64,000 nucleotides of DNA from NCBI GenBank assembly GCA_963763325.1, contig CAVXOL010000024.1, positions 62,001 through 126,000 on the forward strand, written 5' to 3'. Below the pieces are notes generated by a model. The model saw only the letters and a program-made list of their open reading frames with translations. It had not been told where the DNA came from and made no database searches. Below are positions 1-8,876 of this stretch, one piece after another. The stretch's first letter is position 1. Each line of letters begins with the position of its first letter. This stretch comes from JBBECJ01 sp963763325 (lineage in GTDB: Bacteria > Chloroflexota > Chloroflexia > Thermomicrobiales > CFX8). The position numbers and the translations under genes are program-made.

Positions 1-663
1 TTCCTCGCTACCAAGATCTCGTTCATCAACGAAATCGCCCAGATCTGCGAACGAGTTGGAGCCGATGTAACGACTGTCTCGAAGGGCATGGGGTACGACC
101 AGCGGATAGGTTCCCTGTTCCTCGAAGCAGGCATCGGATTTGGAGGCTCGTGCTTTCCGAAGGACGTCAAGGCTCTGGCCTACATGGCGCAGGAAGCAGA
201 CTGCCACCCGCAACTGCTGCGGGCGGTCCTTGAGATCAACGCTGACCAGCGCCGCCGTTTCGTTCACAAGCTTCAGGAACATCTGGGCGACCTGACCGAC
301 CGCCAGGTTGGTGTCTGGGGTCTCTCGTTCAAGCAGAACACCGACGACATGCGCGAGTCCCCTGCAGTCGACATCATCCGGATGATTGAGCAGCGCGGCG
401 CGAAGGTGAAGGCGTACGACCCAGCCGCGATCGAGAACGCCCGTGAGTTGCTGCCGTCGACGACCTTCTGCCAGTCGCCGTACGACGTTGCTGAAGGGTC
501 CGACGCGCTGTGTGTCGTGACACAGTGGAATGAGTTCAAGCAGGCCGACCTCTCACGAGTCGCGGAGTCAATGCGGACACCGCTGCTGCTCGACGGCCGC
601 AACATTTACGACCCAGCCGATGTCAGCGCGCTTGGATTGACGTATGTTGGTGTCGGACGCTGA
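1..663 (+). CDS. ugd: UDP-glucose 6-dehydrogenase, C-terminal part (5' end outside window)
   Basis: This open frame runs in from the left edge and ends with TGA at 661-663, giving about 220 residues of a protein that is usually 430-450 aa. The enzyme oxidises UDP-glucose to UDP-glucuronate with two NAD+ in the cytoplasm. The motif GGSCFPKD, with the catalytic cysteine codon at 151-153, is diagnostic. The region VWGLSFKQNTDDMRESP opens the C-terminal UDP-binding domain, and a GRNIYDP-like end is present. GDP-mannose dehydrogenases share the cysteine motif, but the C-terminal pattern fits UDP-glucose better. The product would feed the UDP-glucuronate decarboxylase homologue at 49.4 kb. The stop overlaps acpS by 20 bases, so the two are probably co-transcribed. 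Confidence 0.93.
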   Translation, partial: FLATKISFINEIAQICERVGADVTTVSKGMGYDQRIGSLFLEAGIGFGGSCFPKDVKALAYMAQEADCHPQLLRAVLEINADQRRRFVHKLQEHLGDLTDRQVGVWGLSFKQNTDDMRESPAVDIIRMIEQRGAKVKAYDPAAIENARELLPSTTFCQSPYDVAEGSDALCVVTQWNEFKQADLSRVAESMRTPLLLDGRNIYDPADVSALGLTYVGVGR

Positions 664-1078
664 GTATGTCCCGATCTGGGACTCCGAAGCCGCTGGACCG
701 GTCGAGGTCGGGATCGACATCATCGAGATCGATCGTGTCGGCAAGGTGCTCGCAAAGCATGGCCAACGATTCCTCGAACGCGTCTACACGCCTCGTGAGC
801 GCGAACGCTACGGCACGAGGGTGCAGGAACTCGCCGCTCGCTTTGCCGCCAAGGAAGCGACGATGAAGGCGCTCGGGACCGGCATCCGTGGCGTTCGCTG
901 GCGCGATATCGAAGTCCTGCCGAACCGACGCGGCAAGCCGATCCTGATCCTGCATGAGACCGCACAGCGACGCGCAGCCTTGCTCGGTCTGACACACTTC
1001 TCAGTTTCGCTGACACACTCGCGTGGCGATGCGATGGCAGTCGTCATCGCAACGAAAGGGCCGAGCCGCAGCGCATGA
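644..1078 (+). CDS. acpS: holo-[acyl-carrier-protein] synthase
   Basis: Transfers 4'-phosphopantetheine from CoA to a serine of acyl carrier protein, activating it for fatty acid synthesis. The 144-aa protein has the N-terminal GIDIIEIDR motif (metal-binding Asp25) and AAKEATMKALGTG (Lys70-Glu71), both hallmarks of the AcpS family. The first 20 residues exceed the usual 120-130 aa length, so translation may begin at the GTG at 650 or a later GTG near 704 rather than the ATG at 644. The gene overlaps ugd upstream and shares ATGA with nnr downstream, which indicates translational coupling. acpS next to nnr is a common bacterial arrangement. Confidence 0.93.
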   Translation: MLVSDAEYVPIWDSEAAGPVEVGIDIIEIDRVGKVLAKHGQRFLERVYTPRERERYGTRVQELAARFAAKEATMKALGTGIRGVRWRDIEVLPNRRGKPILILHETAQRRAALLGLTHFSVSLTHSRGDAMAVVIATKGPSRSA

Positions 1079-2668
1079 GCGTACTCGTCACACCAGACGA
1101 GATGCGAGCCGCCGAAGCCGCAGCCATAGCTGACGGCCGGTCCGAACCCGAACTAATGCAGGCGGCGGCGACCCAGATCGCGGAATGGATCGATACAGCC
1201 ATTACCCGTCTTGCCAATGCACGGCCATTCGCTGTCGCACTCGTCGGCCCCGGCAACAACGGAGGCGACGCGCTCGTCGGGCTGGCGCTGCTGGTCGAGC
1301 GCGGTTGGCGATGTGCAGCAGTCCTGTTGGGACGCGACCAGTTCGGAAAGCTCCCGGCGCCGTCACACTTCCTCGGCCAAATCGAGATCACCAGCCGCGA
1401 CTCGTTCGCCGACGCAGATGTCATCATCGATGGCGTTTATGGAGTCGGCGGTCGAGCCTCGTTACCGGCATCGGTTGCCGCCGCGTTCCAGCGCGCGTAT
1501 GAATTCCGCGTGCTACGCGGAACGCCGCTCGTCGCGATTGATGTGCCATCGGGCGTCGATCCGGCCACCGGCGCGGCCAGCGCTGACGCGTTTCGTGCTG
1601 ACGTAACACTCTGTCTGGGACTCGCGAAGCTCGGACTCATCAGAGAGCCTGCCGCGTCCCACGTCGGCGAACTGACACTGCTGGATATTGGGATCGCGGC
1701 GCCGCCCCCCGGCAATCGACCGCAGTTGATTGATGAACCGTCGGTGCGGAGGTTTTTGCCACGCCGCCGTGCGTCGGCCCACAAACACGAGACTGGGACG
1801 GTCCTTGTCATAGGTGGTGCGCCGACCTACTATGGCGCTCCGCGCTTGAGTGCTGAAGCTGCCGCGAGAGCCGGTGCAGGCCTCGTCTGCGTGGCGGCGC
1901 CTGCGTCAATCATCCCTGTAATCGCCGGCCAGGTTCCAGAACTCGTCCTGATCCCGCTTGACGAATCTCCCAGCGAAGCTGCCACGCAGATATTCGACTG
2001 GATTGAACAACGCGGGGGCCATGTCGATTCGATCGTCGTTGGTCCGGGTCTGGGGCAGAGTGCGCACGCCACAGATCTGCTTGACCGGCTACTTGCCGAT
2101 CCGTCCAGCCCGCTTATCGCACCACGAGGCGAGGGCAACACGTCGCCAACATTCGTGCTTGACGCAGATGCGTTGAATTGGGTCAGCAAGCATGGATCGC
2201 TCCCAGATGCATTTCCTCAACGACGTGCCGTTCTAACCCCCCACGCAGGCGAATTAGGGCGTCTTGTGCAGAGCACACGTGACGACATGCTCTCGGACCC
2301 AATTCGCCACGCAATCATGGCCGCCAGACTGTTCAATCAAACCGTTGTTTTCAAGACCGGCTACAGCATCGCGGCAACCGTCGGCGGAGAGGCGTATATC
2401 GCGCCGAGAGCTACACCCGAACTCGCAACGGCTGGAACCGGTGATGTCCTGGCTGGACTCATTGGCGGACTACTCGCACAAGGGCTAACGCCTGACGCTG
2501 CCGCGTCGTACGGGACTCTTCATCGGCTCGTTAGCTGGAAAAGCGGCCAGGGCTCGAAGAGGGATGCATGGAGTGCTGGCACGCGATGTCATTGAGGCGA
2601 TCCCTGTCGTTATGCGGTCGCTGGTCGAGCCACGATGGACAGTTGAGGATATAAGCGCAATTGCGTGA
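1075..2668 (+). CDS. nnrD: bifunctional NAD(P)HX epimerase / dehydratase (frameshift near 2520)
   Basis: Repairs hydrated NAD(P)HX: the N-terminal YjeF-type domain epimerises it and the C-terminal ribokinase-like domain dehydrates it using ADP or ATP. The N-domain shows GPGNNGGDALVGL, GVYGVGG and AIDVPSGVDPATG. The C-domain shows the GPGLGQ loop, LTPHAGELGRL and the nucleotide site TAGTGDVLAGLIGGLL. The open frame as read stops at 2595 after an atypical tail. Shifting frame just after base 2520 restores a family-like ending (IGSLAGKAARARRGMHG, then LARDVIEAIP) that runs to TGA at 2666-2668, ten bases before the CBS gene. I read this as a one-base error at about 2520, making a protein of about 530 aa. 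ATGA overlap with acpS. Confidence 0.92.
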
Positions 2669-2677
2669 GGAGTCGTA

Positions 2678-3136
2678 ATGATAGCGGATCTTACTGTGGC
2701 AAGTATCATGACTGGCGAGGTCGTATCGGTTGGTCCCTCGGCGACGGTTGCCGATGTTGCGCGCCTGATGATCCAACACGGTGTTTCCGGGATTCCAGTC
2801 ATTGAGTCAGGGCAGATCGTCGGGATCGTCACCGAACGCGATCTCGTTGCCCAGGAGATGGAAATGGATGCACCCGCGTACGGAACATTCCTTGATGCTG
2901 TCTTCAAGTTTCCGTGGGACAAGTCGGAGGACGAGCTGCGGCACATTCTTGCGACGACGGCCGGTGAGCTGATGACTTCAGAGGTCGTAACGGTGTCACC
3001 TGCGACCACGGTTCGTGAGGCGGCGGGCTTAATGTACAAGCGGCACTTGAATCCGCTGCCGGTGGTTGATGACCAGGGACATCTGGTCGGGATCGTTTCG
3101 CGTTCGGATATCATCCGCCTCTTGACGGAGATGTAA
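2678..3136 (+). CDS. tandem CBS-domain protein
   Basis: A 152-aa protein made essentially of two CBS motifs (about residues 8-65 and 92-150). A Bateman pair like this binds adenine nucleotides and usually senses energy state. The first repeat ends VGIVTERDL and the second LVGIVSRSDIIRLL, both standard CBS signatures. The ATG at 2678 follows a purine-rich GTGAGGAG ribosome site by six bases. No catalytic domain is attached, so its partner is unknown. It sits between nnr and alr with a gap of ten bases upstream and none downstream, so it is an operon member, but the context does not reveal a role. Confidence 0.9.
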   Translation: MIADLTVASIMTGEVVSVGPSATVADVARLMIQHGVSGIPVIESGQIVGIVTERDLVAQEMEMDAPAYGTFLDAVFKFPWDKSEDELRHILATTAGELMTSEVVTVSPATTVREAAGLMYKRHLNPLPVVDDQGHLVGIVSRSDIIRLLTEM

Positions 3137-4336
3137 ATGACGGTTTCGTTCGAAGAACAGATCGATCGAATTGGATCGGGAACTCACGCTGTTGTCGACC
3201 TCGACGCGTATGAGTCCAATATTGACGTCTTGCGTTCCTGCATTGCTGACGACGTTGCGTTGATGGCGGTCGTCAAGGCCGACGCGTATGGACATGGCGC
3301 TGTTGAGTGCGGACGTGCGGCGATCGCGGCTGGCGCTCGTATGCTCGGTGTCGCTCGAATTCAAGAAGCACTGTATCTGCGAAGCGCTGGCCTGAATTGC
3401 CAGATCGTGCTGATTGGCCCCCCTGCGATCGGTGATATCCCTGACGCACTGAGACACGACATAACTCTGGCCGTTGGTTCTCGGATGGCGATCGATGGGG
3501 TTGTAGCCGCCGTCGAGTCTGGGTTGTCGGCGCGTGTCCACGTAAAGGTCGATACCGGCATGAATCGATACGGCTTCACGACTGATGACGTATGTGATGC
3601 CGTCGAGTCGTTGATGAGCCATCCGCGCGTGACGGTCGAGGGAGTGTTCACACATTTCTCATCCGCCGATGAACTCGATCCTGCTCCAACCGACGAGCAG
3701 ATCGATCGGTTCTGGCGTGCAATTGACCGTCTGGACGCGAAAGGACTACGGCCACCATTTGTCCACACGTCGAACAGCGCCGCGGTTCTCACCGGACGGT
3801 CGAAGGGGACGAATCTCGTCCGCTGCGGGATCGCGACCTACGGGTTGTCACCGTCTGAAGAGGTTACCGTCGATTGCAGGTTCAAGCCCGTGTTGTCGAT
3901 TCATTCGGTCGTGGCTCGACGCGGCAGGCTTCGCGCGGGTGAGGGGGTGTCCTATGGCCGGACGTACGTTGCATCAACGGACGAGGCCGTCGGGTCCGTT
4001 CCTGTCGGCTATGCGGACGGGTTGCCACGCCGTCTCCGCAATCAAGGCTGGTTTGTCGTTAACGGCCAACGTGCGGACATTCGTGGGAGCGTCTGTATGG
4101 ACCAGACTGTCGTCTCGGTTGCTGACTGCGTCGCCGAAGGGGATCGTGTCCTGGTGCTGGGAGACGGTTCGTCTGGTGAGATGACATTTGACGCAATTGC
4201 GACAATGATCGGAACTGTCAACTACGAGGTCGCAACGCGGGTGATGGCCCGTATTCCGCGTGTTTACGTCAGGGGAGGGCAACCAGTTGCCTGGGAGCTG
4301 ATTCTGAGCGGCGAGCGCGCCAGAATCGGTGAGTGA
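3137..4336 (+). CDS. alr: alanine racemase
   Basis: PLP-dependent racemase that makes D-alanine for peptidoglycan. The 399-aa length is normal. The PLP lysine lies in AVVKADAYGHG (Lys47), the barrel shows VHVKVDTGMNRYGF, the second catalytic base is in GVSYGRTY, and SVCMDQTVV is the conserved C-terminal-domain motif. The ATG immediately follows the stop of the CBS gene with no spacer, so it is probably translated by re-initiation within the ugd-acpS-nnr-CBS-alr run. A hairpin at 4364-4384 follows the gene. Confidence 0.96.
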   Translation: MTVSFEEQIDRIGSGTHAVVDLDAYESNIDVLRSCIADDVALMAVVKADAYGHGAVECGRAAIAAGARMLGVARIQEALYLRSAGLNCQIVLIGPPAIGDIPDALRHDITLAVGSRMAIDGVVAAVESGLSARVHVKVDTGMNRYGFTTDDVCDAVESLMSHPRVTVEGVFTHFSSADELDPAPTDEQIDRFWRAIDRLDAKGLRPPFVHTSNSAAVLTGRSKGTNLVRCGIATYGLSPSEEVTVDCRFKPVLSIHSVVARRGRLRAGEGVSYGRTYVASTDEAVGSVPVGYADGLPRRLRNQGWFVVNGQRADIRGSVCMDQTVVSVADCVAEGDRVLVLGDGSSGEMTFDAIATMIGTVNYEVATRVMARIPRVYVRGGQPVAWELILSGERARIGE

Positions 4337-4363
4337 CCTAATGCGTTGAAATGGACACAAGTT

Positions 4364-4384
4364 CGGGGCACCGTAGGTGCCCCG
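4364..4384. terminator. hairpin between convergent genes
   Basis: A perfect 9-bp stem (CGGGGCACC / GGTGCCCCG) with a 3-base loop lies between the end of alr and the convergent HTH gene. There is no T-run on either side, so it may end transcription in both directions only weakly or with factor help. Confidence 0.5.
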
Positions 4385-4419
4385 ACCAGGGTTCGGAACG
4401 GAGCCGCGCTACTCGCGCG

Positions 4420-4953
4420 TCAAGCGGAAGGAAAGCCGCTTGCCTGTGAGTCGTTCAGCAACGAGTCCACGTCACGCTGGACGACAAAGGTCCGACCCGA
4501 CATTTCATCGCGCACGTAGCCCAGGTGGCGCTCGTCCATCCATCGATAGATGGTCGGCCGGGTAACCCCCAGCTTTTGGGCGGCGGTGCCGATCGAGACG
4601 AGCTCCGACGGCTCATAGGCACGGTACTTGGCCATCGACATCATCCGGCCCAGCGGCGTTTCCCAAAACGACCGCGGCACCGTGTAGTCGTCGGCCATCG
4701 GCGGCCAGAACAGCAACTGAAGAACGGTCTCGATTCGTTCGAGAACGAGCTCCTTCTGTTCGCGGATTTCTCCGCGGGCCAGCGCAGCTAGTTTGCGCAG
4801 ATCACGGCCGAGTGGCCCCGAACGGAGTGACTCCATATTCAGCGGCCGTTCGGCATCTGGAAACAGCTTCGTTACCAGCCGGTGATGGTGACTGTAGACA
4901 ATACGTAAGGCCTCGTCGATGGTTTCCTGGTACTCGTTGCGTTCGGCCTCCAC
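4420..4953 (-). CDS. excisionase/MerR-type helix-turn-helix protein
   Basis: Predicted DNA-binding protein of about 177 aa. The last 50 residues hold a winged-helix DNA-binding fold of the excisionase/MerR type (VSIGTAAQKLGVTRPTIYRWM, followed by a wing with GRTFVVQRDVDSLL). The first 120 residues are helical with no domain I recognise. An ATG at 5031 is in frame, but it lies on top of the -35 element. I therefore prefer the GTG at 4953, which has a clear AAAGGAG site five bases upstream. The gene is divergent from the ABC exporters, and its promoter is about 70 bp from theirs, so it is a candidate local regulator of the exporters; that link is inference only. Confidence 0.75.
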   Translation of the reverse strand: MEAERNEYQETIDEALRIVYSHHHRLVTKLFPDAERPLNMESLRSGPLGRDLRKLAALARGEIREQKELVLERIETVLQLLFWPPMADDYTVPRSFWETPLGRMMSMAKYRAYEPSELVSIGTAAQKLGVTRPTIYRWMDERHLGYVRDEMSGRTFVVQRDVDSLLNDSQASGFPSA

Positions 4954-5002
4954 GCCAGCTCCTTTCGCGCGGCGCACGGTGTGTTCCCCCTGTACGATCA
5001 CA

Positions 5003-5032
5003 TTGTATCTGCATTTCTCGAATTCCGTCAAT
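5003..5032 (-). promoter_or_regulatory. sigma-70-type promoter for the HTH gene
   Basis: On the minus strand TTGACG (5027-5032) is separated by 18 bases from TACAAT (5003-5008). It lies 50 bases upstream of the chosen GTG start and argues against the longer reading frame. Confidence 0.65.
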
Positions 5033-5112
5033 CGTTTCGAGCATATTTACCCGTATTCGTACGCGGCGTACAACCAGTAGTGGTGGCGATCGGGGATTGA
5101 CACTAGAGGTGC

Positions 5113-5150
5113 TATACTGATCGGATGCGCCGGGTTTGGCCAAACCCGGC
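5113..5150 (+). promoter_or_regulatory. extended -10 promoter with adjoining 22-bp palindrome
   Basis: TGCTATACT (with TATACT at 5113-5118) is a good extended -10 box. It is followed at 5129-5150 by a perfect 22-bp palindrome whose left half is GCCGGGTTTGG, placed just downstream of the expected transcription start and ahead of the exporter start codon. The position fits either a repressor operator or a 5' mRNA hairpin. A TTGACA at 5097 is too close (10 bases) to serve as the -35 of this promoter. Confidence 0.5.
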
Positions 5151-5163
5151 TGGGGGGCGTTTC

Positions 5164-6915
5164 GTGCGTATCATCTGGCGAATCATCGGCTATCTCCGTC
5201 CGTATCGCGTCGCGCTCGTCGTCGCGTATGTCAGTCTGTTCATCGCGGTCAGCGCGCAACTGACCGTTCCGTTGCTGGTTGGCTGGGTCATCGACGAAGG
5301 GATTGCGGGCGACGACCAGGATCTGATCTTGACCGGAGCGATTCTCATCGTTGGTGTCGTCGCGATCCAGTCGATCTTCACGTACATCCGAACGTATCTG
5401 TTTCAAGCACTCGCCGAACGCGTCGCGACTGACGTGCGCCGGCAACTGTACGAGCACATGCTGACGCTGTCGTTCTCGTTCTTTGACACGTCACAGTCCG
5501 GCCAGTTGATGTCGAGAGCGACAGAAGACGTCAACGCGATCCGCCGCTTCATGATGTTCTCGTTGCGGATGGCAATCTACAGTGTCTCGATTCTGCTGGT
5601 CGTCAGCGTCGTCCTGCTCCGTACGCATCTCGCGCTGGCGTTAATCTCGCTCGCCGTCATGCCGGTCCTGGTCTGGACCTCGATTTACTTTTCTTCCCAT
5701 GTCCGACCGATGTTCTCGCGCATTCAACAGCAGTTTGGTGAGATGTCGAGCGTCATGCAGGAGAACCTGGCTGGTACGCGGGTCGTGCGCGTCTTCGCGC
5801 GCGAGGAAGATGAAACGACTAAGTTCGATTCATCGCTCCGCTCACTCATGATGAAGCAGATGGACGCAATTCGGTACTACTCGTTCTTCTTCCCACTCAT
5901 GCACTTCATCTCGGGTATCTCATTGCTGGCGGTCCTCTGGTATGGCGGCCGGCAGGTGCTCAACGGTTCGATCTCGGTTGGAACGCTCGTCACGTTCAAC
6001 ATTTACCTGACCTTGCTGGCGAATCCGATCCGGCAACTGGGCTGGATCATGAACTCGGTCGCGAGGGCCATTGCCTCGGGCGAGCGTATCTTCGAGATCA
6101 CCGACAGCCGTCCGATCATCCGCGATTCGCCAGGCGCGATCGAATTGACGGAACCGCGCGGTGAGATCCTGTTGGACGATGTCTCGTTCACTTATCCACA
6201 CGCGCCACGTCCTGCTCTCAGAGATGTGAGCGTCGCGGCCAACCCCGGCGAGGTGATCGGGCTGATAGGATCGACTGGCAGTGGCAAGAGTTCGCTGACG
6301 GCGCTGGTCGCCCGGTTCTACGACGTGTCGTCGGGTCGGATCCTCTTCGACGGCGTCGACATCCGCGACCTCAAGCTGGCTTTCCTGCGTCGCAACGTCG
6401 GGTTCGTGATGCAGGAGACATTCCTGTTCTCGTCAACGATCAGCGACAACATCGCCTTCGGCAATCCAGATGCTTCAATCGAGCAGATTGAACGGGCAGC
6501 ACGCATCGCCCGTGCGCATGACTTCATCATGGCAATGCCCGATGGCTACCATACGAAGCTCGGCGAACGCGGCATTTCGCTCTCAGGTGGGCAACGGCAA
6601 CGCGTCGCAATTGCACGAGCGATCTGTAGTGACCCGCGGATTCTGATCCTCGACGACGCGACATCCAGCGTCGATACCGAGACCGAGTGGGAGATCCAGC
6701 AAGCGCTCAAGGACGCAATGGAAGGGCGGACGACGTTCGTCATCGCCCAGCGTGTTTCGACGTTGAAAGATGCCGACGAGATTCTCGTCCTCGAAGACGG
6801 CGCTGTCGTTGAGCGTGGGACGCACCTGACGTTGATCGAGCAAGCTGGCGTCTATGCGCGCCTCTACGAACTGCAACTCAAGAACCAGGAGGAGCTCGCG
6901 CAGGCGGCTGATTAG
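5164..6915 (+). CDS. ABC exporter half-transporter 1 (membrane domain fused to ATPase)
   Basis: Type IV (MsbA-like) exporter subunit of about 583 aa. Six transmembrane helices fill roughly residues 10-300, and the nucleotide-binding domain follows. Walker A is GSTGSGKSS (around residue 370), the signature is LSGGQRQRVAIARAI, and Walker B is RILILDDATSSVD. The switch histidine position reads FVIAQRVSTL, with Gln in place of the usual His. An ATG at 5125 is in frame but lies before the palindrome; GTG 5164 has a GGGGGG site six bases upstream and is the better start. The partner gene begins 14 bases downstream, so a heterodimer is likely. With its non-canonical switch residue this subunit may hold the degenerate ATP site. 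The substrate cannot be told. Confidence 0.92.
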   Translation: MRIIWRIIGYLRPYRVALVVAYVSLFIAVSAQLTVPLLVGWVIDEGIAGDDQDLILTGAILIVGVVAIQSIFTYIRTYLFQALAERVATDVRRQLYEHMLTLSFSFFDTSQSGQLMSRATEDVNAIRRFMMFSLRMAIYSVSILLVVSVVLLRTHLALALISLAVMPVLVWTSIYFSSHVRPMFSRIQQQFGEMSSVMQENLAGTRVVRVFAREEDETTKFDSSLRSLMMKQMDAIRYYSFFFPLMHFISGISLLAVLWYGGRQVLNGSISVGTLVTFNIYLTLLANPIRQLGWIMNSVARAIASGERIFEITDSRPIIRDSPGAIELTEPRGEILLDDVSFTYPHAPRPALRDVSVAANPGEVIGLIGSTGSGKSSLTALVARFYDVSSGRILFDGVDIRDLKLAFLRRNVGFVMQETFLFSSTISDNIAFGNPDASIEQIERAARIARAHDFIMAMPDGYHTKLGERGISLSGGQRQRVAIARAICSDPRILILDDATSSVDTETEWEIQQALKDAMEGRTTFVIAQRVSTLKDADEILVLEDGAVVERGTHLTLIEQAGVYARLYELQLKNQEELAQAAD

Positions 6916-6929
6916 CCCCACGGCGAAGA

Positions 6930-8747
6930 ATGATGCGGACTGCTGCCGACCCGGACGATCTGTTAGGAAAGGCCTACGACAGCCGCGTGGCTGGTCGGCT
7001 GATCGGCCATGTCCGCCCGTACCGCAAAGAAGCCTGGTTCGCGCTCTTCCTGATCGTCGCAACGACTGCGCTTGACCTCGCCGTCCCGTTCCTGTTCGGA
7101 CGAGCAGTCGACATCGTGAATCGCGAAGACGGCGTCACGTACCTCGGACAGACCGGCACCAGTGCGCTCGACCTGATCGCGCTCTCATTCCTTGCCGTCA
7201 TCGCCGTCCGCTTCGTCGGTCGCAACCGTGAGCTGTACATCATGTCCCGGCTCGGACAGAAGATCGTCTACGATCTGCGCTCCTCGATGTTCCGCCATAT
7301 CCAGAAGGTCGGCATCCGCTACATCGACAAACGTGGCGTCGGCTCGATCATGTCACGACTGCAGAACGATGTCTCGGTCATCGACCAACTCTTCACCGAC
7401 GGGCTGATCGAGATTCTCTCGCAGTTTGCGATCCTGATCGGGATCATCATCCTGATGTGGGTGACCAACGCGAAGCTCGCGTTGCTGGCGTTCGCCGTCT
7501 TGCCGATCATGATCGTCCTGATGGTCTTCTGGCGCCGCCGCGCGATCGTCACCTATCGTCAAACTCGCATCACCATTGCTCGCGTAAACGGCTTCCTGGC
7601 GGAGAATATCGCCGGTGTACGGGTAATTCAGTCGTTCACCCGCGAGCCGATCAACCAGAGCCAGTTCCGCTCGATCAACGACGACAACCTTGATGCCAAC
7701 CTGAGCGCTGCCCGGCTCTCTGCTCTGCTGTTTCCGTTCGTGACCTTCGTCGAAGCACTCGCGACGGCGCTGGTCCTGTTCGTCGGTGGTCGCATGGTGC
7801 TCGGCCCCGATGCGTTCACGATCGGCGAGCTGACCTTCTTCGTCCTCCTGATTGCGCGGTTCTACGAGCCGATCAACCACCTCTCGCAGGGCTACAACAC
7901 GATGCAGGCCGCGATGGCCGCCGGTGAGCGTATCTTCGACATTCTCGACATCGACGTCGAGATCCAGGACAAGCCCAATGCGAGCGTGTTACCGCGAATC
8001 CAGGGCCGCGTCGAGTTCGATCATGTCCGCTTCGGCTACGACGACAAGGAGATTCTGCACGACGTCTCACTTGATGTTGCGCCCGGAGAGTCGATTGCGT
8101 TCGTCGGCGAGACGGGTGCCGGGAAGACCTCGATGATCAATCTGATCTCGCGCTTCTACGATGTCTGGGATGGCGCGATTCGGATCGACGGTTACGACGT
8201 ACGCGACGTAACGCAGCACTCACTGCGATCTCAGCTCGGCGTCGTCCTTCAGGACACGTTCCTGTTCGCCGGCACGATCCGGGAGAACATCCGTTTCGCG
8301 CGGCCCGACGCGACCGATGCCGAGATCATTGATGCAGCCAGAGGCAGTCGGCGCACACGACTTCATCATGAAGCTCTCCGGCGGATATGATGCCGAGGTA
8401 CACGAACGCGGCGCGACGCTCTCGGTTGGCCAACGGCAGCTATTGTCGTTCGCCCGCGCGCTGATCGCCGACCCTCGCATCATCATCCTCGATGAGGCGA
8501 CCTCAAGCGTCGATACCGAGACCGAGATCGTGATTCAGGCGGCGCTCCGACGTCTGCTGGCAGGCAGAACGTCGTTCATCATCGCCCACCGCCTCTCGAC
8601 CATCCGCGAGGAAGCCGCGTTGTCGTCATGGACCAGGGCCGGATCGTCGAGATCGGTACCCACGACGAACTGCTCGATCGTCGCGGCGTCTACTACAACC
8701 TCTACACGATGCAGTTCCGCGCCGAGACAGCCGCAGCCGCGGACTGA
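6930..8747 (+). CDS. ABC exporter half-transporter 2 (two frameshifts)
   Basis: Second exporter subunit, about 605 aa when reconstructed. It has a six-helix membrane domain, then Walker A GETGAGKTS, a variant signature LSVGQRQ, Walker B RIIILDEATSSVD with the catalytic glutamate, and a normal FIIAHRLSTI switch histidine. The frame breaks near 8342 (one extra G) and again near 8615, after which the frame that started at 6930 resumes and gives VVMDQGRIVEIGTHDELL and a normal end at 8745-8747. All motifs are intact across the breaks, so these look like base-calling errors. The canonical glutamate and histidine here complement the variant switch in its neighbour, as in known heterodimeric exporters. 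Confidence 0.88.
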
Positions 8748-8876
8748 CGCGGAACACAATAAGGCAGAAGCGCCAGATTCAGGTCCGTGGTCACGGTTTG
8801 GTCACAACCATCGACGCGTCAATCGCACCGAAAAGGGATTAGAGAGATGTCAACACCTATCACTGACAACAGCCTA

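Noticed and set aside
4954..5031. N-terminal extension of the HTH gene to ATG 5031
   Set aside because: It covers the -10 and -35 promoter boxes; GTG 4953 has a strong AAAGGAG site.
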